A stretch of 64,000 bases of DNA from Fibrobacter sp. UWB16 (GCF_900215325.1 NZ_OCMS01000002.1:248001-312000), one strand, 5' to 3'; positions 15,609 through 24,303 are shown, numbered from the stretch's first letter. The notes: a model not told the origin generated them from the sequence alone. Numbers and translations: made by a program.

Positions 15609-17007
15609 CGTAATTAAATTCACCATGGTGGCGAGTGTTCTCGCTCTATTGGGCTGTACCGACAACAATGTCAGCGGAGCTGCGATTGAGGATAATGCTG
15701 TTGCTCAAAACAGCAGTTCGTCGAAAGCAAACGGCAGTAGCAATTCGATGAATGGACCTTCTCAGATTGTCTTTTCCACCAAAGCGACAAAGGTGATGAA
15801 TGTCGACAATGTCGATATTTCTGTCTATGGCGAAGAAAATGGTGCTGAGGCCGCTTGTACGGCAGATGAAAAATCTTATGAGGCAAAACTCAAGGTGAAT
15901 GATGGCCTTGTTGAAAACTCCATAGAAATGAAAAACTTTGGAAGCTCTTGTGATAGCGTGCTTGCGGAATTTGTCGCTTCGTGCGAATCCATGGTGTTTA
16001 TTTACAATGGAAACAATAAAACGGAATCCTGTGATGAAAATGGCAATGTGACGGCCTATTGTTTTGATGATAGAGCCGTTGGTATGACAATATGCACGAA
16101 TAATGTTCCTGGTACTTGCTCGACTAAACCTGCAGAAGCGTCCGTCGATTTCAATGAACTCTTCAAGAGCTTCTCGAAATTCTCGGGGAATGTGTGCAAC
16201 GCTATTTCCAAAGGTGCAAGCTCAACGACGGGGCGTTTTACAACTCCGTCTTCGACATCTCGCGATATGTCTAGTTCAAGTACGGGAAATAAGCCGACGA
16301 GTAGTTTCGTTGATCCCAATATTAAATGCTTGGAAGAAACAGGGAAAAAGTGCAATGAATTGGAGATGAAGCCCGTGGATCCGCGTCAGGAATTACCGTC
16401 TTATTCCGCCATTGGTGTAGATACGAATTCTAATCGTTCTTTTGTCATCAAGCCAAATGTTGATGCTTTGAATGTGTCTGATGCGGAACGTTCAATTTTG
16501 GATAGCCTTGCAAGAGCTTATCCTCAAAAGACAAAGACTGATGCTATTGATGGCATGACGCTTTTTTTAAGTTATGTTGCGGAATATCCTTTTACAACCG
16601 AACAGGAAGAATACTATGTCCGTGGTGATGGTTCGGAACGCAGCGAGATAGATGTATATCGCGAAGAAAAAGGTGTAAAAAGCTCTATGGTTCTTCCGCT
16701 AGATGTATATTATGGTGGTCAGGGCTATATTTCTGTAACGACTCTTCAAGTTTCTGAATTCTCTATACTTTATTTGGTGCGAGCTACGCTTGGTTCTTAT
16801 GCAAGTCTGCTTATAGACACTTTCAGAACGGAATGTGAAGCTACCAGTGGTTCCTTCTATGAATATGGTCCGGCATTTATGGCTGATGTGGCTGTTGCGT
16901 GTGCCGTCAAGAATTTCTCGGGCATAACATTTGACGGAATTTTGGGTCAACAGAAAAACTTGTTCAGGAATGCGTTTGCAACTTTTGTGCAGCCCGTTGT
17001 AGACTGA
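15601..17007 (+). CDS. Lipoprotein paired with TIGR02147 protein
   Basis: 468 residues, no recognised domain. The signal peptide ends in LALLGCTDNN (lipobox). A Ser/Asn-rich linker follows. The first half is Cys-rich (AACTADEKSY, SSCDSVLAEFVASCESM, YCFDD, CTNNVPGTCS), implying disulfides outside the cytoplasm; a second Ser/Thr linker sits near residue 220. The C-terminal half contains FLSYVAEYPFTTEQEEYYVR and VACAVKNFSGITFDG. Ribosome binding site GAGGAG lies within the upstream gene. Likely an outer-membrane or periplasmic lipoprotein whose synthesis is tied to the TIGR02147 protein. Confidence 0.75.
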   Translation: MNNVIKFTMVASVLALLGCTDNNVSGAAIEDNAVAQNSSSSKANGSSNSMNGPSQIVFSTKATKVMNVDNVDISVYGEENGAEAACTADEKSYEAKLKVNDGLVENSIEMKNFGSSCDSVLAEFVASCESMVFIYNGNNKTESCDENGNVTAYCFDDRAVGMTICTNNVPGTCSTKPAEASVDFNELFKSFSKFSGNVCNAISKGASSTTGRFTTPSSTSRDMSSSSTGNKPTSSFVDPNIKCLEETGKKCNELEMKPVDPRQELPSYSAIGVDTNSNRSFVIKPNVDALNVSDAERSILDSLARAYPQKTKTDAIDGMTLFLSYVAEYPFTTEQEEYYVRGDGSERSEIDVYREEKGVKSSMVLPLDVYYGGQGYISVTTLQVSEFSILYLVRATLGSYASLLIDTFRTECEATSGSFYEYGPAFMADVAVACAVKNFSGITFDGILGQQKNLFRNAFATFVQPVVD

Positions 17008-17041
17008 TAACTTGCAATTTTTCTATAAATAATTCTAGATT

Positions 17042-17071
17042 GTTCTCCGTACAGTACGGAGAACTTTTTTT
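17042..17071 (+). promoter_or_regulatory. Terminator-like hairpin enclosing the cysK ribosome binding site
   Basis: GTTCTCCGTAC (17042-17052) pairs perfectly with GTACGGAGAAC (17054-17064), then seven T run straight into the cysK ATG at 17072. The only Shine-Dalgarno-like sequence for cysK, GGAG at 17058-17061, sits in the 3' arm. The hairpin may end the lipoprotein transcript, and could also hide the cysK start when present in the mRNA. Confidence 0.75.
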
Positions 17072-17992
17072 ATGGCTATTTATAACAACATTCTCGAAAC
17101 GATTGGCAATACGCCGCTGGTGCGCATCAACAAGCTCAACAAGGGCGATGCCGAAGTCTATGTGAAACTCGAAATGTTCAACCCGCTCGGTAGCGCAAAA
17201 GACCGCGTGGCGCTGAACATGATTGAACGTGCCGAACAAGAAGGCAAGCTCAAGCCGGGTGCGCTCATTATTGAACCGACGAGCGGTAACACGGGTGTGG
17301 GCCTTGCTTACGTAGGTGCAGTGAAGGGCTACAAGGTGGTGCTCACGATGCCGGATTCCATGAGCATGGAACGCCGCATGCTGTTGAAATCGCTCGGTGC
17401 CGAAGTCGTGCTGACCGAAGGTGCTAAGGGCATGGCTGGCTGCATTGCAAAGGCAAACGAAATCGCAGCCGCTAATCCGGGTAGCTTCATTCCGCAGCAG
17501 TTCGACAATCCTGCAAATCCTGAAGCGCATTACCGCACGACCGGTCCAGAAATTTGGCGCGATACGGATGGCAAGGTGGACGTGTTTATCGCGACTGCAG
17601 GCACGGGCGGAACCGTTTCTGGCACGGCAAAGTTCCTCAAGGAAAAGAATCCGAACATTTATGTAATTGCGATTGAACCGGACGATTCTCCGATGATTTC
17701 GAAGGGTTATGCAGGGCCGCACAAGATTCAGGGAATTGGAGCAAACTTTGTCCCCAAGAATTACGATCCGAAGGTGATTGACGAAGTGTATCTCACAAGC
17801 ACCGAGAAGGCGGGGAACGCCGCACGCGCTGCCGCTGCTGAAGAAGGAATTTTCGTTGGGATTTCGTCGGGTGCAGCTCTCGAATGTGCGCTTACGGTCG
17901 CGAAGCGCCCGGAATTCAAGGGCAAGCGCATTGTCGCTGTGCTCCCGGATACTGGCGAACGTTACCTCAGCACTTGGCTCTGGAACACGTAA
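17072..17992 (+). CDS. cysK: Cysteine synthase (O-acetylserine sulfhydrylase)
   Basis: 306 residues. The PLP lysine is Lys43 in NPLGSAKDRVALNM, slightly different from the usual SVKDR. The phosphate-binding PTSGNTGVGLAYVGAVKGY and ATAGTGGTVSGTAKFL loops and the C-terminal GISSGAALECAL and LPDTGERYLST are all present. It makes cysteine from O-acetylserine and sulfide. It stands alone between a lipoprotein gene and a convergent gene. The start codon directly abuts a terminator hairpin, so expression control at this point is plausible. CysK versus CysM cannot be told by eye; length and motifs favour CysK. Confidence 0.95.
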   Translation: MAIYNNILETIGNTPLVRINKLNKGDAEVYVKLEMFNPLGSAKDRVALNMIERAEQEGKLKPGALIIEPTSGNTGVGLAYVGAVKGYKVVLTMPDSMSMERRMLLKSLGAEVVLTEGAKGMAGCIAKANEIAAANPGSFIPQQFDNPANPEAHYRTTGPEIWRDTDGKVDVFIATAGTGGTVSGTAKFLKEKNPNIYVIAIEPDDSPMISKGYAGPHKIQGIGANFVPKNYDPKVIDEVYLTSTEKAGNAARAAAAEEGIFVGISSGAALECALTVAKRPEFKGKRIVAVLPDTGERYLSTWLWNT

Positions 17993-18001
17993 TTATTTTG
18001 T

Positions 18002-18024
18002 CATGCCCGCCACCGCGCGGGCAT
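18002..18024. repeat. ATGCCCGC/GCGGGCAT hairpin of the GTCAT-type family
   Basis: Perfect 8-bp stem right after the cysK stop. Similar GTCAT plus C/G-rich hairpins follow genes at 4944, 21206, 24171 and 32127, so this looks like a dispersed element that may double as a terminator. Confidence 0.5.
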
Positions 18025-18039
18025 CATCCATGAATAGGA

Positions 18040-18067
18040 AAATGCCGACTCCCGTGAGCCGGCATTT
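18040..18067. terminator. Bidirectional terminator between cysK and the CotH gene
   Basis: AAATGCCG/CGGCATTT stem extended by CTC/GAG across one mismatch, with T-rich flanks on both strands. Confidence 0.65.
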
Positions 18068-18095
18068 CTATTAAGTGAGGAATTCATTAAGAAGT

Positions 18096-19934
18096 TTATT
18101 TAGAAAGCATTTTGCCGTTAAGCGTTGCTATCCAGTGCTTGTTTCTTGCCTTGGACGGAATATCGATATTGGTCGTTCCCGCCTTGATCTGGGTCTTGTA
18201 CAAAACAGCACCATTCAAATCGACTAGAGCAAACTTGCCACCCATATCTGTGTGGATTTCGAGATAGTTGCCAATGACCACGAAGAAGTTTGTCGGGGAC
18301 AGTCTGCTGAGATCGTCATAGCGGATGCCCATCGGAATGGAATCTTTGTCCTTGCCGTCGTTCTGCCAATCGGGTTCATGGATTGACGGATCTACAGGAG
18401 CCATCGCAATGGGGGAGGCCGGTTCCTTGAATCCAAGCTGTTCGTCCATCCACTGCATTCTTTCTTTCATCTTCTTGCGGAGATGTTCAAATTCTCCATC
18501 CCACGTGGTTGCGTTGTAGCCACCCATAGGCATGCCAAAGCCACCGCCACTGCTGCTATTGCAGTATTTCATTGGCTGCGGGTCCGCATCGTTCTGACCG
18601 CTTGATTTGCCCAAGTTCGGCCAACGTTTGAAGTTTCTGTCAGCTGCGTTCTTGAGGTACGTCTTCATGGAATCGAGGTAGAGATCCAAAGTCTTGGTGT
18701 GCCAAACGCCACTGCGGAGTTCTGCCCAGCGTTTCTTCAATTCACTTTGGTAGTGACTGTCCTTCCACATGCCAAGGAGCCAGTTTGGGGCCTTGAGGGA
18801 GCTACCCATGCCCCACATGCCACCATTGCCTGACTTTTGGCTGTTTTCGATTTGCCAGCCGCTTGTGCCGGAACTTCCGAAGCCGTTTCCGCCACCACCG
18901 AAACCACCACCGAAGCCGCCGCCCCACATGCCACCGCCGTTATTGCCTCCGCCATTTTCGGGCTGGCTGCCATTACTCATGGCGAGGTTAAAGTCCCAAG
19001 CCGGGCCAAGTGTTACCTTGCCTTCCGTCTTGACTCCGTTCTTGTCGGTTTTGTCCTTTGGCTTGTGCAAGAAGAAACTGCACCAGTAGGAGTCCGCGTT
19101 GTTCGTCACTTCTTCGTGCAAGACATAGTCCAGAGCCGATGTCATATCCACGTAGTTTTCATAGCCTTGACCGTTCTTGCCGTTCTTGAACAAGCCTTCA
19201 AGATCGTTCAGGTATTTTTTCAGGTAATCTTCCTGTTGCTTTTGGATGTTTTCCTTTTTGGGGTAGTGCAAAATGACGTTTAAACCGTCAGAAGTGTTAA
19301 AGCCTTCCTTTTCGATGGGGCCACTGCCTGCGCCACCGGTGTTGGTGCCCGTTTTGTCAAAAGCCCAAATGTAGCCGCCGGTGAGGCTATCGCCTGCGAT
19401 GTCGGTTTCTTTAAGCTTGCTCACGTTCACGCGATACTTGCCGCGTTTGATTTTTTCAATAAGCACGTACACGCCGCGGTAAACGCCGTTGATGTACAAG
19501 TCAAAATGCTTAGTGCGTGGGCTGTAGTGGCCTGCTTGTCTAAAGAGCCAGTGGGCAAGAGCGTTTCGCATCATGCTCTTGTCTACATAAGGACCATGGA
19601 AAACCCAGTCGTCTGCAGGCGGGAGCCCGAACAGGCTGACGTCAAGACCTTCACCTTTTTCGTCACGGACTTCTACGCCATAGCCTGGCTTCGGGAACAA
19701 GGCGGATGATTGCCCTCTTACCTTGATGCCAATGTCATAAAGCGTACCTTTGGCACTGTCTGCAACGGAATTTGTTTTCCCGTCGAGCACGCGCATTGTT
19801 GCAGGAATTTTTTCGGTGACATTTTTGTCAAGGCATTTGCCTTTGGTATCAACGAAAAGAATCGGTAAGTCGTACGTTTGCGCAAGGGACATCCCTGCCG
19901 CAAAGCAACACGATAATAGGGCTTTTTTTAGCAT
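18096..19934 (-). CDS. CotH-family secreted protein with T9SS-like C-terminal domain
   Basis: 612 residues from the ATG at 19934, where the signal peptide (LKKALLSCCFAAGMSLAQ) begins. The CotH fold is shown by KVRGQSSALFPKPGYGVEVR, MRNALAHWLFRQAGHYSPRT, YRGVYVLIEKIKRGK, HEEVTNNADSYWCSFFLHKP and LGPAWDFNLAMSNG; the last two carry the conserved Asn/Asp residues of CotH-type protein kinases. Between these and the end of the domain lies a long Gly-rich stretch (MWGGGFGGGFGGGGNGFG). The last 80 residues (FFVVIGNYLEIH, FALVDLNGAVLYK, ARNKHWIATLNGK) look like a type IX secretion sorting domain. Probably a surface protein; kinase activity and cellulose-related roles are unproven. Confidence 0.82.
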   Translation of the reverse strand: MLKKALLSCCFAAGMSLAQTYDLPILFVDTKGKCLDKNVTEKIPATMRVLDGKTNSVADSAKGTLYDIGIKVRGQSSALFPKPGYGVEVRDEKGEGLDVSLFGLPPADDWVFHGPYVDKSMMRNALAHWLFRQAGHYSPRTKHFDLYINGVYRGVYVLIEKIKRGKYRVNVSKLKETDIAGDSLTGGYIWAFDKTGTNTGGAGSGPIEKEGFNTSDGLNVILHYPKKENIQKQQEDYLKKYLNDLEGLFKNGKNGQGYENYVDMTSALDYVLHEEVTNNADSYWCSFFLHKPKDKTDKNGVKTEGKVTLGPAWDFNLAMSNGSQPENGGGNNGGGMWGGGFGGGFGGGGNGFGSSGTSGWQIENSQKSGNGGMWGMGSSLKAPNWLLGMWKDSHYQSELKKRWAELRSGVWHTKTLDLYLDSMKTYLKNAADRNFKRWPNLGKSSGQNDADPQPMKYCNSSSGGGFGMPMGGYNATTWDGEFEHLRKKMKERMQWMDEQLGFKEPASPIAMAPVDPSIHEPDWQNDGKDKDSIPMGIRYDDLSRLSPTNFFVVIGNYLEIHTDMGGKFALVDLNGAVLYKTQIKAGTTNIDIPSKARNKHWIATLNGKMLSK

Positions 19935-20066
19935 AATGTATCCACACTCCTTATCCATCTCTTCTAAAAATAAATGCACCCTCGTTGAAAGGGTGCGTTT
20001 ATTTCTGTTTACACGTTGTTTGTGTTTACAACTTTACAACGGCTAATTTCGCGCGTTTTGTGCAAA

Positions 20067-21161
20067 TTATGCTTTGATGCACAAACGGGCGTATTCGTAC
20101 AGGCCGAGCGAAAGGGCTACAGATGCGTTGTACGAATGAGCTTCGGGCTTCATCGGGATGCGGAGTACGGCGTCGCATTGCTTCTTGATGAACGGGGGGA
20201 GGCCTACGTCTTCGCCACCGACGGCGAGCACCACGTGGTCTGCAAAGTCGAATCCGGCGAGGTTTGTTTCGGTATCGGCATCGAGTCCGAGAATCTGGTA
20301 GCCGGCCATCTTGAGTTCGCCGATAGCGCCTTCAAGGTTGTCCGGACGGCAGATGCGGAGCTTTTCGAGTGCGCCTGCGGAAGTGCGGGCAACGCTCGGG
20401 GTAATGCCGCACATGCCCTTTGCGGGGAGGAGCAAAATATCGACGCCCAAGGCGAGCGAGCTACGGATGCAAGCACCGAGGTTACGCGGGTCTTCGATGT
20501 TTGTGGCAACGGCGATGAGCTTCTTTTCGCCCGTGTCACGGGCTTTGAAGAATTCTTCGCGGACGTCCATCCAGTTCAGGAGTTCCTTCTCGTTCATGAG
20601 GGCTACGACGCCGTGGTTCGGGCGGGCGTAGCTGTCGAGAATCTTGGAATCAACCTGCTGCACGTGTACATGGGCGCGCTTGGCGAGCTTCTGGAGTTCA
20701 TAGAGCTTCGGGTTGCCGGACTTGTGCATGAAGAGTACGCGGTGGACCTGGAGCGGGTTCTTGTTCAAAAGTTCTTCGACTTCCTTGATGCCACCGACGG
20801 CGACCTGCGGGGCAGCATCGGCATCACCGACTGCAGGCACGAAGTTTTCCTGATTGGCGCGGCTCTTGTCAAATTCGCGGCGTTCGCCAAAATTGCGCTC
20901 GCCTTCAAAGCGCTTCGGGCGGTCGCCAAAGCTCGGACGGTCACTGTCGAAACGGCTCGGGCGGTTTGTAAAGTTGTCGCGGTCGCGACGGAGGTGTGCC
21001 TGGCTACCGATGCCACCACGGCGTTCGGGTGCGCGTTCAGGTTCGTCCGGATGTTCGCGGTTGAACTTCGCCTCATCGAAAGTGGGGCGTGCTGTGCGCC
21101 CAAAGTGGCGCTTGCGATCGTTACCAAAACCGCGACGGCTGTCGTCATTATTGAAACTCAT
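20067..21161 (-). CDS. TrmH/SpoU-family rRNA 2'-O-methyltransferase (RlmB-like)
   Basis: 364 residues. The C-terminal 240 residues are a SPOUT methyltransferase with all three SpoU motifs: NIEDPRNLGACIRSS, AVGGEDVGLPPFI and IPMKPEAHSYNASVALSLGL. Before this is the substrate-binding domain (GIKEVEELLNKNPLQVHRVL, ARPNHGVVALM). The first 110 residues are an unusual disordered extension rich in Arg, Phe, Asp and Gly (DSRRGFGNDRKRHFGRTARP), probably RNA-binding. Methylation of a 23S rRNA guanosine is the likely reaction (RlmB type), although tRNA Gm18 methylation by a TrmH-type enzyme cannot be excluded. A divergent-looking plus-strand open frame over this gene is only antisense. Confidence 0.85.
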   Translation of the reverse strand: MSFNNDDSRRGFGNDRKRHFGRTARPTFDEAKFNREHPDEPERAPERRGGIGSQAHLRRDRDNFTNRPSRFDSDRPSFGDRPKRFEGERNFGERREFDKSRANQENFVPAVGDADAAPQVAVGGIKEVEELLNKNPLQVHRVLFMHKSGNPKLYELQKLAKRAHVHVQQVDSKILDSYARPNHGVVALMNEKELLNWMDVREEFFKARDTGEKKLIAVATNIEDPRNLGACIRSSLALGVDILLLPAKGMCGITPSVARTSAGALEKLRICRPDNLEGAIGELKMAGYQILGLDADTETNLAGFDFADHVVLAVGGEDVGLPPFIKKQCDAVLRIPMKPEAHSYNASVALSLGLYEYARLCIKA

Positions 21162-21203
21162 TTTGTGAATCTCCGTGATTTGTTAAAGACTTTTTCTTTT
21201 GCG

Positions 21204-21231
21204 TTGTCATCCCGGATTTATTCCGGGATCG
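21204..21231. repeat. GTCATCCCGG hairpin
   Basis: TCCCGGATTTATTCCGGGA hairpin between two minus-strand genes; member of the dispersed GTCAT-type family. Confidence 0.5.
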
Positions 21232-21246
21232 CCAATGTTGAGTCGG

Positions 21247-21831
21247 TTAATACTTTTCTCGGCAGGCGATGACCGTGTGCATCTTCACATCGGTTTCTTT
21301 CTGCTCTAGCGGTTCCTTGGAAAGTTGCGCCGGAGTCATAATCCCTGCCTTAAATGCGTTAGGGTATTTGGCGAGGAACCTGTCGTAGTATCCCTTGCCG
21401 TGTCCTTGTCTGCTCCCGTCCCAATTGAACTTTACGCCTGGGACCAGGAACACAGGAATGTCGCCTTCAAACTTCTCGATGCCTTCGCGGGGCTCCATGA
21501 TTCCATAGTGCCCCTTGACCAGGTCCTTCTTGAGGTTTGCAATCTTGTAGAAGTGCATGATGCCTTCGCCCTCGCACTTTGGGAGCAAAAGGCGTCCCTC
21601 GGTGGCAAGTTCCTCGAGAATCGGCATGATATTCGGCTCGCCCTTCATGGGGTAAAAAGCAGCGATGTTCCTTGCATCGTGGTAGCCCGGAATGTCGTGA
21701 ATTTCCTGCCACGGTTCCTTGATGATGTCATCGCCCTTTTTCATGCGACGCATCTTCAATATCATCTCAACGATGGGGCTGCTGCCGAAAATCAGCAACA
21801 CTAAGATTACAATAACGATGGACGCGGCCAT
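21247..21831 (-). CDS. 5-formyltetrahydrofolate cyclo-ligase with N-terminal membrane anchor
   Basis: 194 residues. The cyclo-ligase core shows AAFYPMKGEPNIMPILEE, RLLLPKCEG, GIMEP, and the hallmark VPGVKFNWDGSRQGHGKGYYD with Arg141 to Asp150. The reaction is ATP-dependent conversion of 5-formyl-THF to 5,10-methenyl-THF. Odd feature: the usual N-terminal basic helix of the ATP site is preceded by a hydrophobic segment SIVIVILVLLIFG (residues 4-16), so the enzyme may be tethered to the inner membrane. Lies between an rRNA methyltransferase gene and RNase D, all on the minus strand; purU, another one-carbon gene, is at 50104. Confidence 0.82.
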   Translation of the reverse strand: MAASIVIVILVLLIFGSSPIVEMILKMRRMKKGDDIIKEPWQEIHDIPGYHDARNIAAFYPMKGEPNIMPILEELATEGRLLLPKCEGEGIMHFYKIANLKKDLVKGHYGIMEPREGIEKFEGDIPVFLVPGVKFNWDGSRQGHGKGYYDRFLAKYPNAFKAGIMTPAQLSKEPLEQKETDVKMHTVIACREKY

Positions 21832-21854
21832 TTAAAAACCTTTATTTTGAGGCT

Positions 21855-23015
21855 CTATTCTTCGTCGCCAATGCGCTTTGCCGTTGGCAACTTGTCACGT
21901 AAAATCTCGTTCCAGAGGCCTTGCTGCCAGTGCATCAAGTGCGCTTCTTCGTAGCGCTTTTCCCACGGAATGTTCCCCGGAGCGGCAAGCCAAATCAACT
22001 GAGACTTGTTTGCGAGGAGCGCAGCGTCAATTTTCAGCTCTTCGGCCTTTTCGTCACGCCACGTTTTAAGCGCGTTGAGCAAGTCCGAATGCGGGATGAC
22101 TGGCGGTGGTGGAGCCTTCGGGAGGCGCATCGGCCAATCGCATTCCGGGACGGCCATAGCTGTGCGGAGCATGTTCAAGAACGATTCCAGACGGTCTCCC
22201 TTGAAATTGCGGGGGAGCTTTGGCAGGAACGTTTCGCTGACTTCCGGAAAATGTGAATTCTGGGCATTCACAATCGCAAGCATCAGTTCGGACTGCATCA
22301 CCTTATAAGGTGGACGGTCGAGTTCTTCGGCCTGCTTTTCACGCCATTCCCACAAGTGCTTGAGGATGTTCAATGCGCAGGGGCCATAAATGCTGGAACC
22401 CGTAATGCGCCACGGGTCTTTTTTCGGGGCGTTCGGGGTCCTTGCGTGTTCGATAAGCGTGTTGCACTGCTCCGTGAGCCAGTTCATACGACCGGCCTGT
22501 TGCAGCTTTTCTGCTAAAATGGCACAAAGTTCGTGAAGGTAGAACGTATCGTGGATGGCGTATTCGCACATGTCCAGCGAAAGTGGTCGAATCGTCCAGT
22601 CGGCTCTCTGGTTTTCTTTCTTGAGCTCGTCGCCAAAATATTCCTTGACCAAATCGGCAAGCCCGAGGTGCTGTTCGCCCAAAATCTTTGCGGCAAGCAT
22701 CGTGTCGAAAATGCTCTTCGGCGAAAAGCCGTAAGTCTGCCACAAAAGTCTGAGGTCGTAATCTGCACCGTGGAAAATCAGCGTCTGCATTGCACGTGCC
22801 TTGAACAGCGGTGCAAGGTCCAGCCCACAAAGCGGGTCCACAATATAATGGTGTTCGCCAATGGTGATCTGGATAAGACAGAGACGAGCCGTGTAATGGT
22901 ACATGGAATCCGCCTCGGTGTCGACAGCGGCCATGTCATAAAGCTCCAAATCAGCAAGCAAGTTTGCGAGCGATTCTTCACTATCTACCAATATGTATTT
23001 CTCGTCTTTAATCAT
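21855..23015 (-). CDS. rnd: Ribonuclease D
   Basis: 386 residues. The DEDD exonuclease domain is at the N-terminus: AAVDTEADSMYHYTARLCLI (first D and E), FHGADYDLRLLW, and YAIHDTFYLHEL (last D and the catalytic Tyr region). It is followed by one or two HRDC-like domains (KVMQSELMLAIVN). It trims 3' ends of tRNA precursors and other structured RNA. It ends 23 bp before the cyclo-ligase gene, so the two likely share a transcript. Confidence 0.9.
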   Translation of the reverse strand: MIKDEKYILVDSEESLANLLADLELYDMAAVDTEADSMYHYTARLCLIQITIGEHHYIVDPLCGLDLAPLFKARAMQTLIFHGADYDLRLLWQTYGFSPKSIFDTMLAAKILGEQHLGLADLVKEYFGDELKKENQRADWTIRPLSLDMCEYAIHDTFYLHELCAILAEKLQQAGRMNWLTEQCNTLIEHARTPNAPKKDPWRITGSSIYGPCALNILKHLWEWREKQAEELDRPPYKVMQSELMLAIVNAQNSHFPEVSETFLPKLPRNFKGDRLESFLNMLRTAMAVPECDWPMRLPKAPPPPVIPHSDLLNALKTWRDEKAEELKIDAALLANKSQLIWLAAPGNIPWEKRYEEAHLMHWQQGLWNEILRDKLPTAKRIGDEE

Positions 23016-23141
23016 TTGACAAGGAAATGTAATAAAAGAAATTGATAGCGCGCTATTTTTCCCCCGAATTTACCCCAACACAGCACTTTCCCCACGCAAG
23101 TGTGCTGTAACGCACATTGAAATTTTCCTAAATTGCACGCC

Positions 23142-24137
23142 ATGAGAAAGATTTCACTTACCGGTATCAAGCCGACGGGCACTCCCCATCTCGGCAACTA
23201 TGTGGGCGCAATCCGCCCGGCTCTTGAACTTACGAAGACTTATGACACGGTCTATTTCATTGCGGACTATCACGCTTTGACGACTGTGCAGAACGGCGCC
23301 GAAATGCGTGCGAATATCTACAAGGTCGCAGCAACTTGGCTCGCTCTCGGTCTCAACCCGGAAGAATCCCTGTTCTACAAGCAGAGCGATATTCCTGAAA
23401 TCTTTGAACTTAGCTGGGCTCTCAGCTGCTTCACGCCGAAGGGTTTCATGAACCGCGCCCACGCTTACAAGGCTAAGGTTGAAGCCAACACCGCCGCTGG
23501 TGTTGATGTGGACTCCAATGTGAACATGGGCCTTTACTGCTACCCGTGCCTCATGGACGCCGACATCCTTATGTTCAGCGCCGACATTGTGCCGGTAGGC
23601 AAGGACCAGAAGCAGCACGTCGAATTTGCTCGCGATATCGCCATCAAGTTCAACAAGCACTTTGGCGAAGATGTGTTCACCGTCCCGGAACCGGTTTTCC
23701 AGGAATCCACTGGTGTCATCCCGGGCCTTGACGGCCGCAAGATGAGCAAGTCCTACGACAACTACATCGACATCTTCCTTGAACCGAAGGCTCTCAAAAA
23801 GCGTCTCGGCAAGATCGTGACGAACTCCCAGGGCATTGAAGAACCGAAGGATCCGGATACTTGCAATGTGTTTAAGTTGTACAAGCTCTTTGCAACGCCG
23901 GAACAGACCGAAGCTCTTGCAGCACGCTACCGTGCAGGCGGCATGGGCTGGGGTCATGCCAAGCAGGAACTCCAGAACGTCCTCGAAGAACATCTCGGTG
24001 CCGCTCGCGAAAAGTACTTTTACTTGCTCGACCATACCGACGAAATCGAAAAGATTCTCGCTTATGGTAAGGAACGCGCACGCGCGAAGGCCAAGGTCAT
24101 GATGGACCGCGTGCGTCATTTGCTTGGTACATACTAA
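23142..24137 (+). CDS. trpS: Tryptophanyl-tRNA synthetase
   Basis: 331 residues from the ATG at 23142; a TTG nine bases upstream is less likely. Class I motifs: GTPHLGN (HIGH-like) near residue 13 and GRKMSKSYDN (KMSKS). DADILMFSADIVPVGKDQKQ and the Trp-binding region are normal. The gene is monocistronic, convergent to none, with its own terminator. No clear ribosome binding site precedes the ATG. Confidence 0.96.
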   Translation: MRKISLTGIKPTGTPHLGNYVGAIRPALELTKTYDTVYFIADYHALTTVQNGAEMRANIYKVAATWLALGLNPEESLFYKQSDIPEIFELSWALSCFTPKGFMNRAHAYKAKVEANTAAGVDVDSNVNMGLYCYPCLMDADILMFSADIVPVGKDQKQHVEFARDIAIKFNKHFGEDVFTVPEPVFQESTGVIPGLDGRKMSKSYDNYIDIFLEPKALKKRLGKIVTNSQGIEEPKDPDTCNVFKLYKLFATPEQTEALAARYRAGGMGWGHAKQELQNVLEEHLGAAREKYFYLLDHTDEIEKILAYGKERARAKAKVMMDRVRHLLGTY

Positions 24138-24170
24138 GGCGACTAATAGACCGCTCGGCTTTTACTTTTG

Positions 24171-24223
24171 TCATGCCCGGCGGAGCCTGTCCTGAGCGAA
24201 GTCGAAGGAACCGGGCATCTCCC
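24171..24223. repeat. GTCATGCCCGG element with CCTGAGCGAAGTCGAAGGA core
   Basis: ATGCCCGG at 24174 pairs with CCGGGCAT, and the interior contains CCTGAGCGAAGTCGAAGGA, a phrase recurrent between genes in many unrelated bacterial genomes. Confidence 0.5.
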
Positions 24224-24242
24224 TTTTAAATCATTTTACAAG

Positions 24243-24270
24243 GCTCTCGGATTTTCCTCCGGGAGCTTTT
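24243..24270 (+). terminator. trpS terminator
   Basis: GCTCTCGGA/TCCGGGAGC stem (one T-G pair) followed by TTTT. Confidence 0.75.
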
Positions 24271-24303
24271 GCGTTTTTCAATTGATTTTATTAAATTACA
24301 GTC

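Noticed and set aside
20016-21272. Plus-strand open frame of 418 codons
   Set aside because: Antisense to the TrmH-family gene, whose SpoU motifs are unambiguous.
23154-24119. Minus-strand open frame of 321 codons
   Set aside because: Antisense to trpS.
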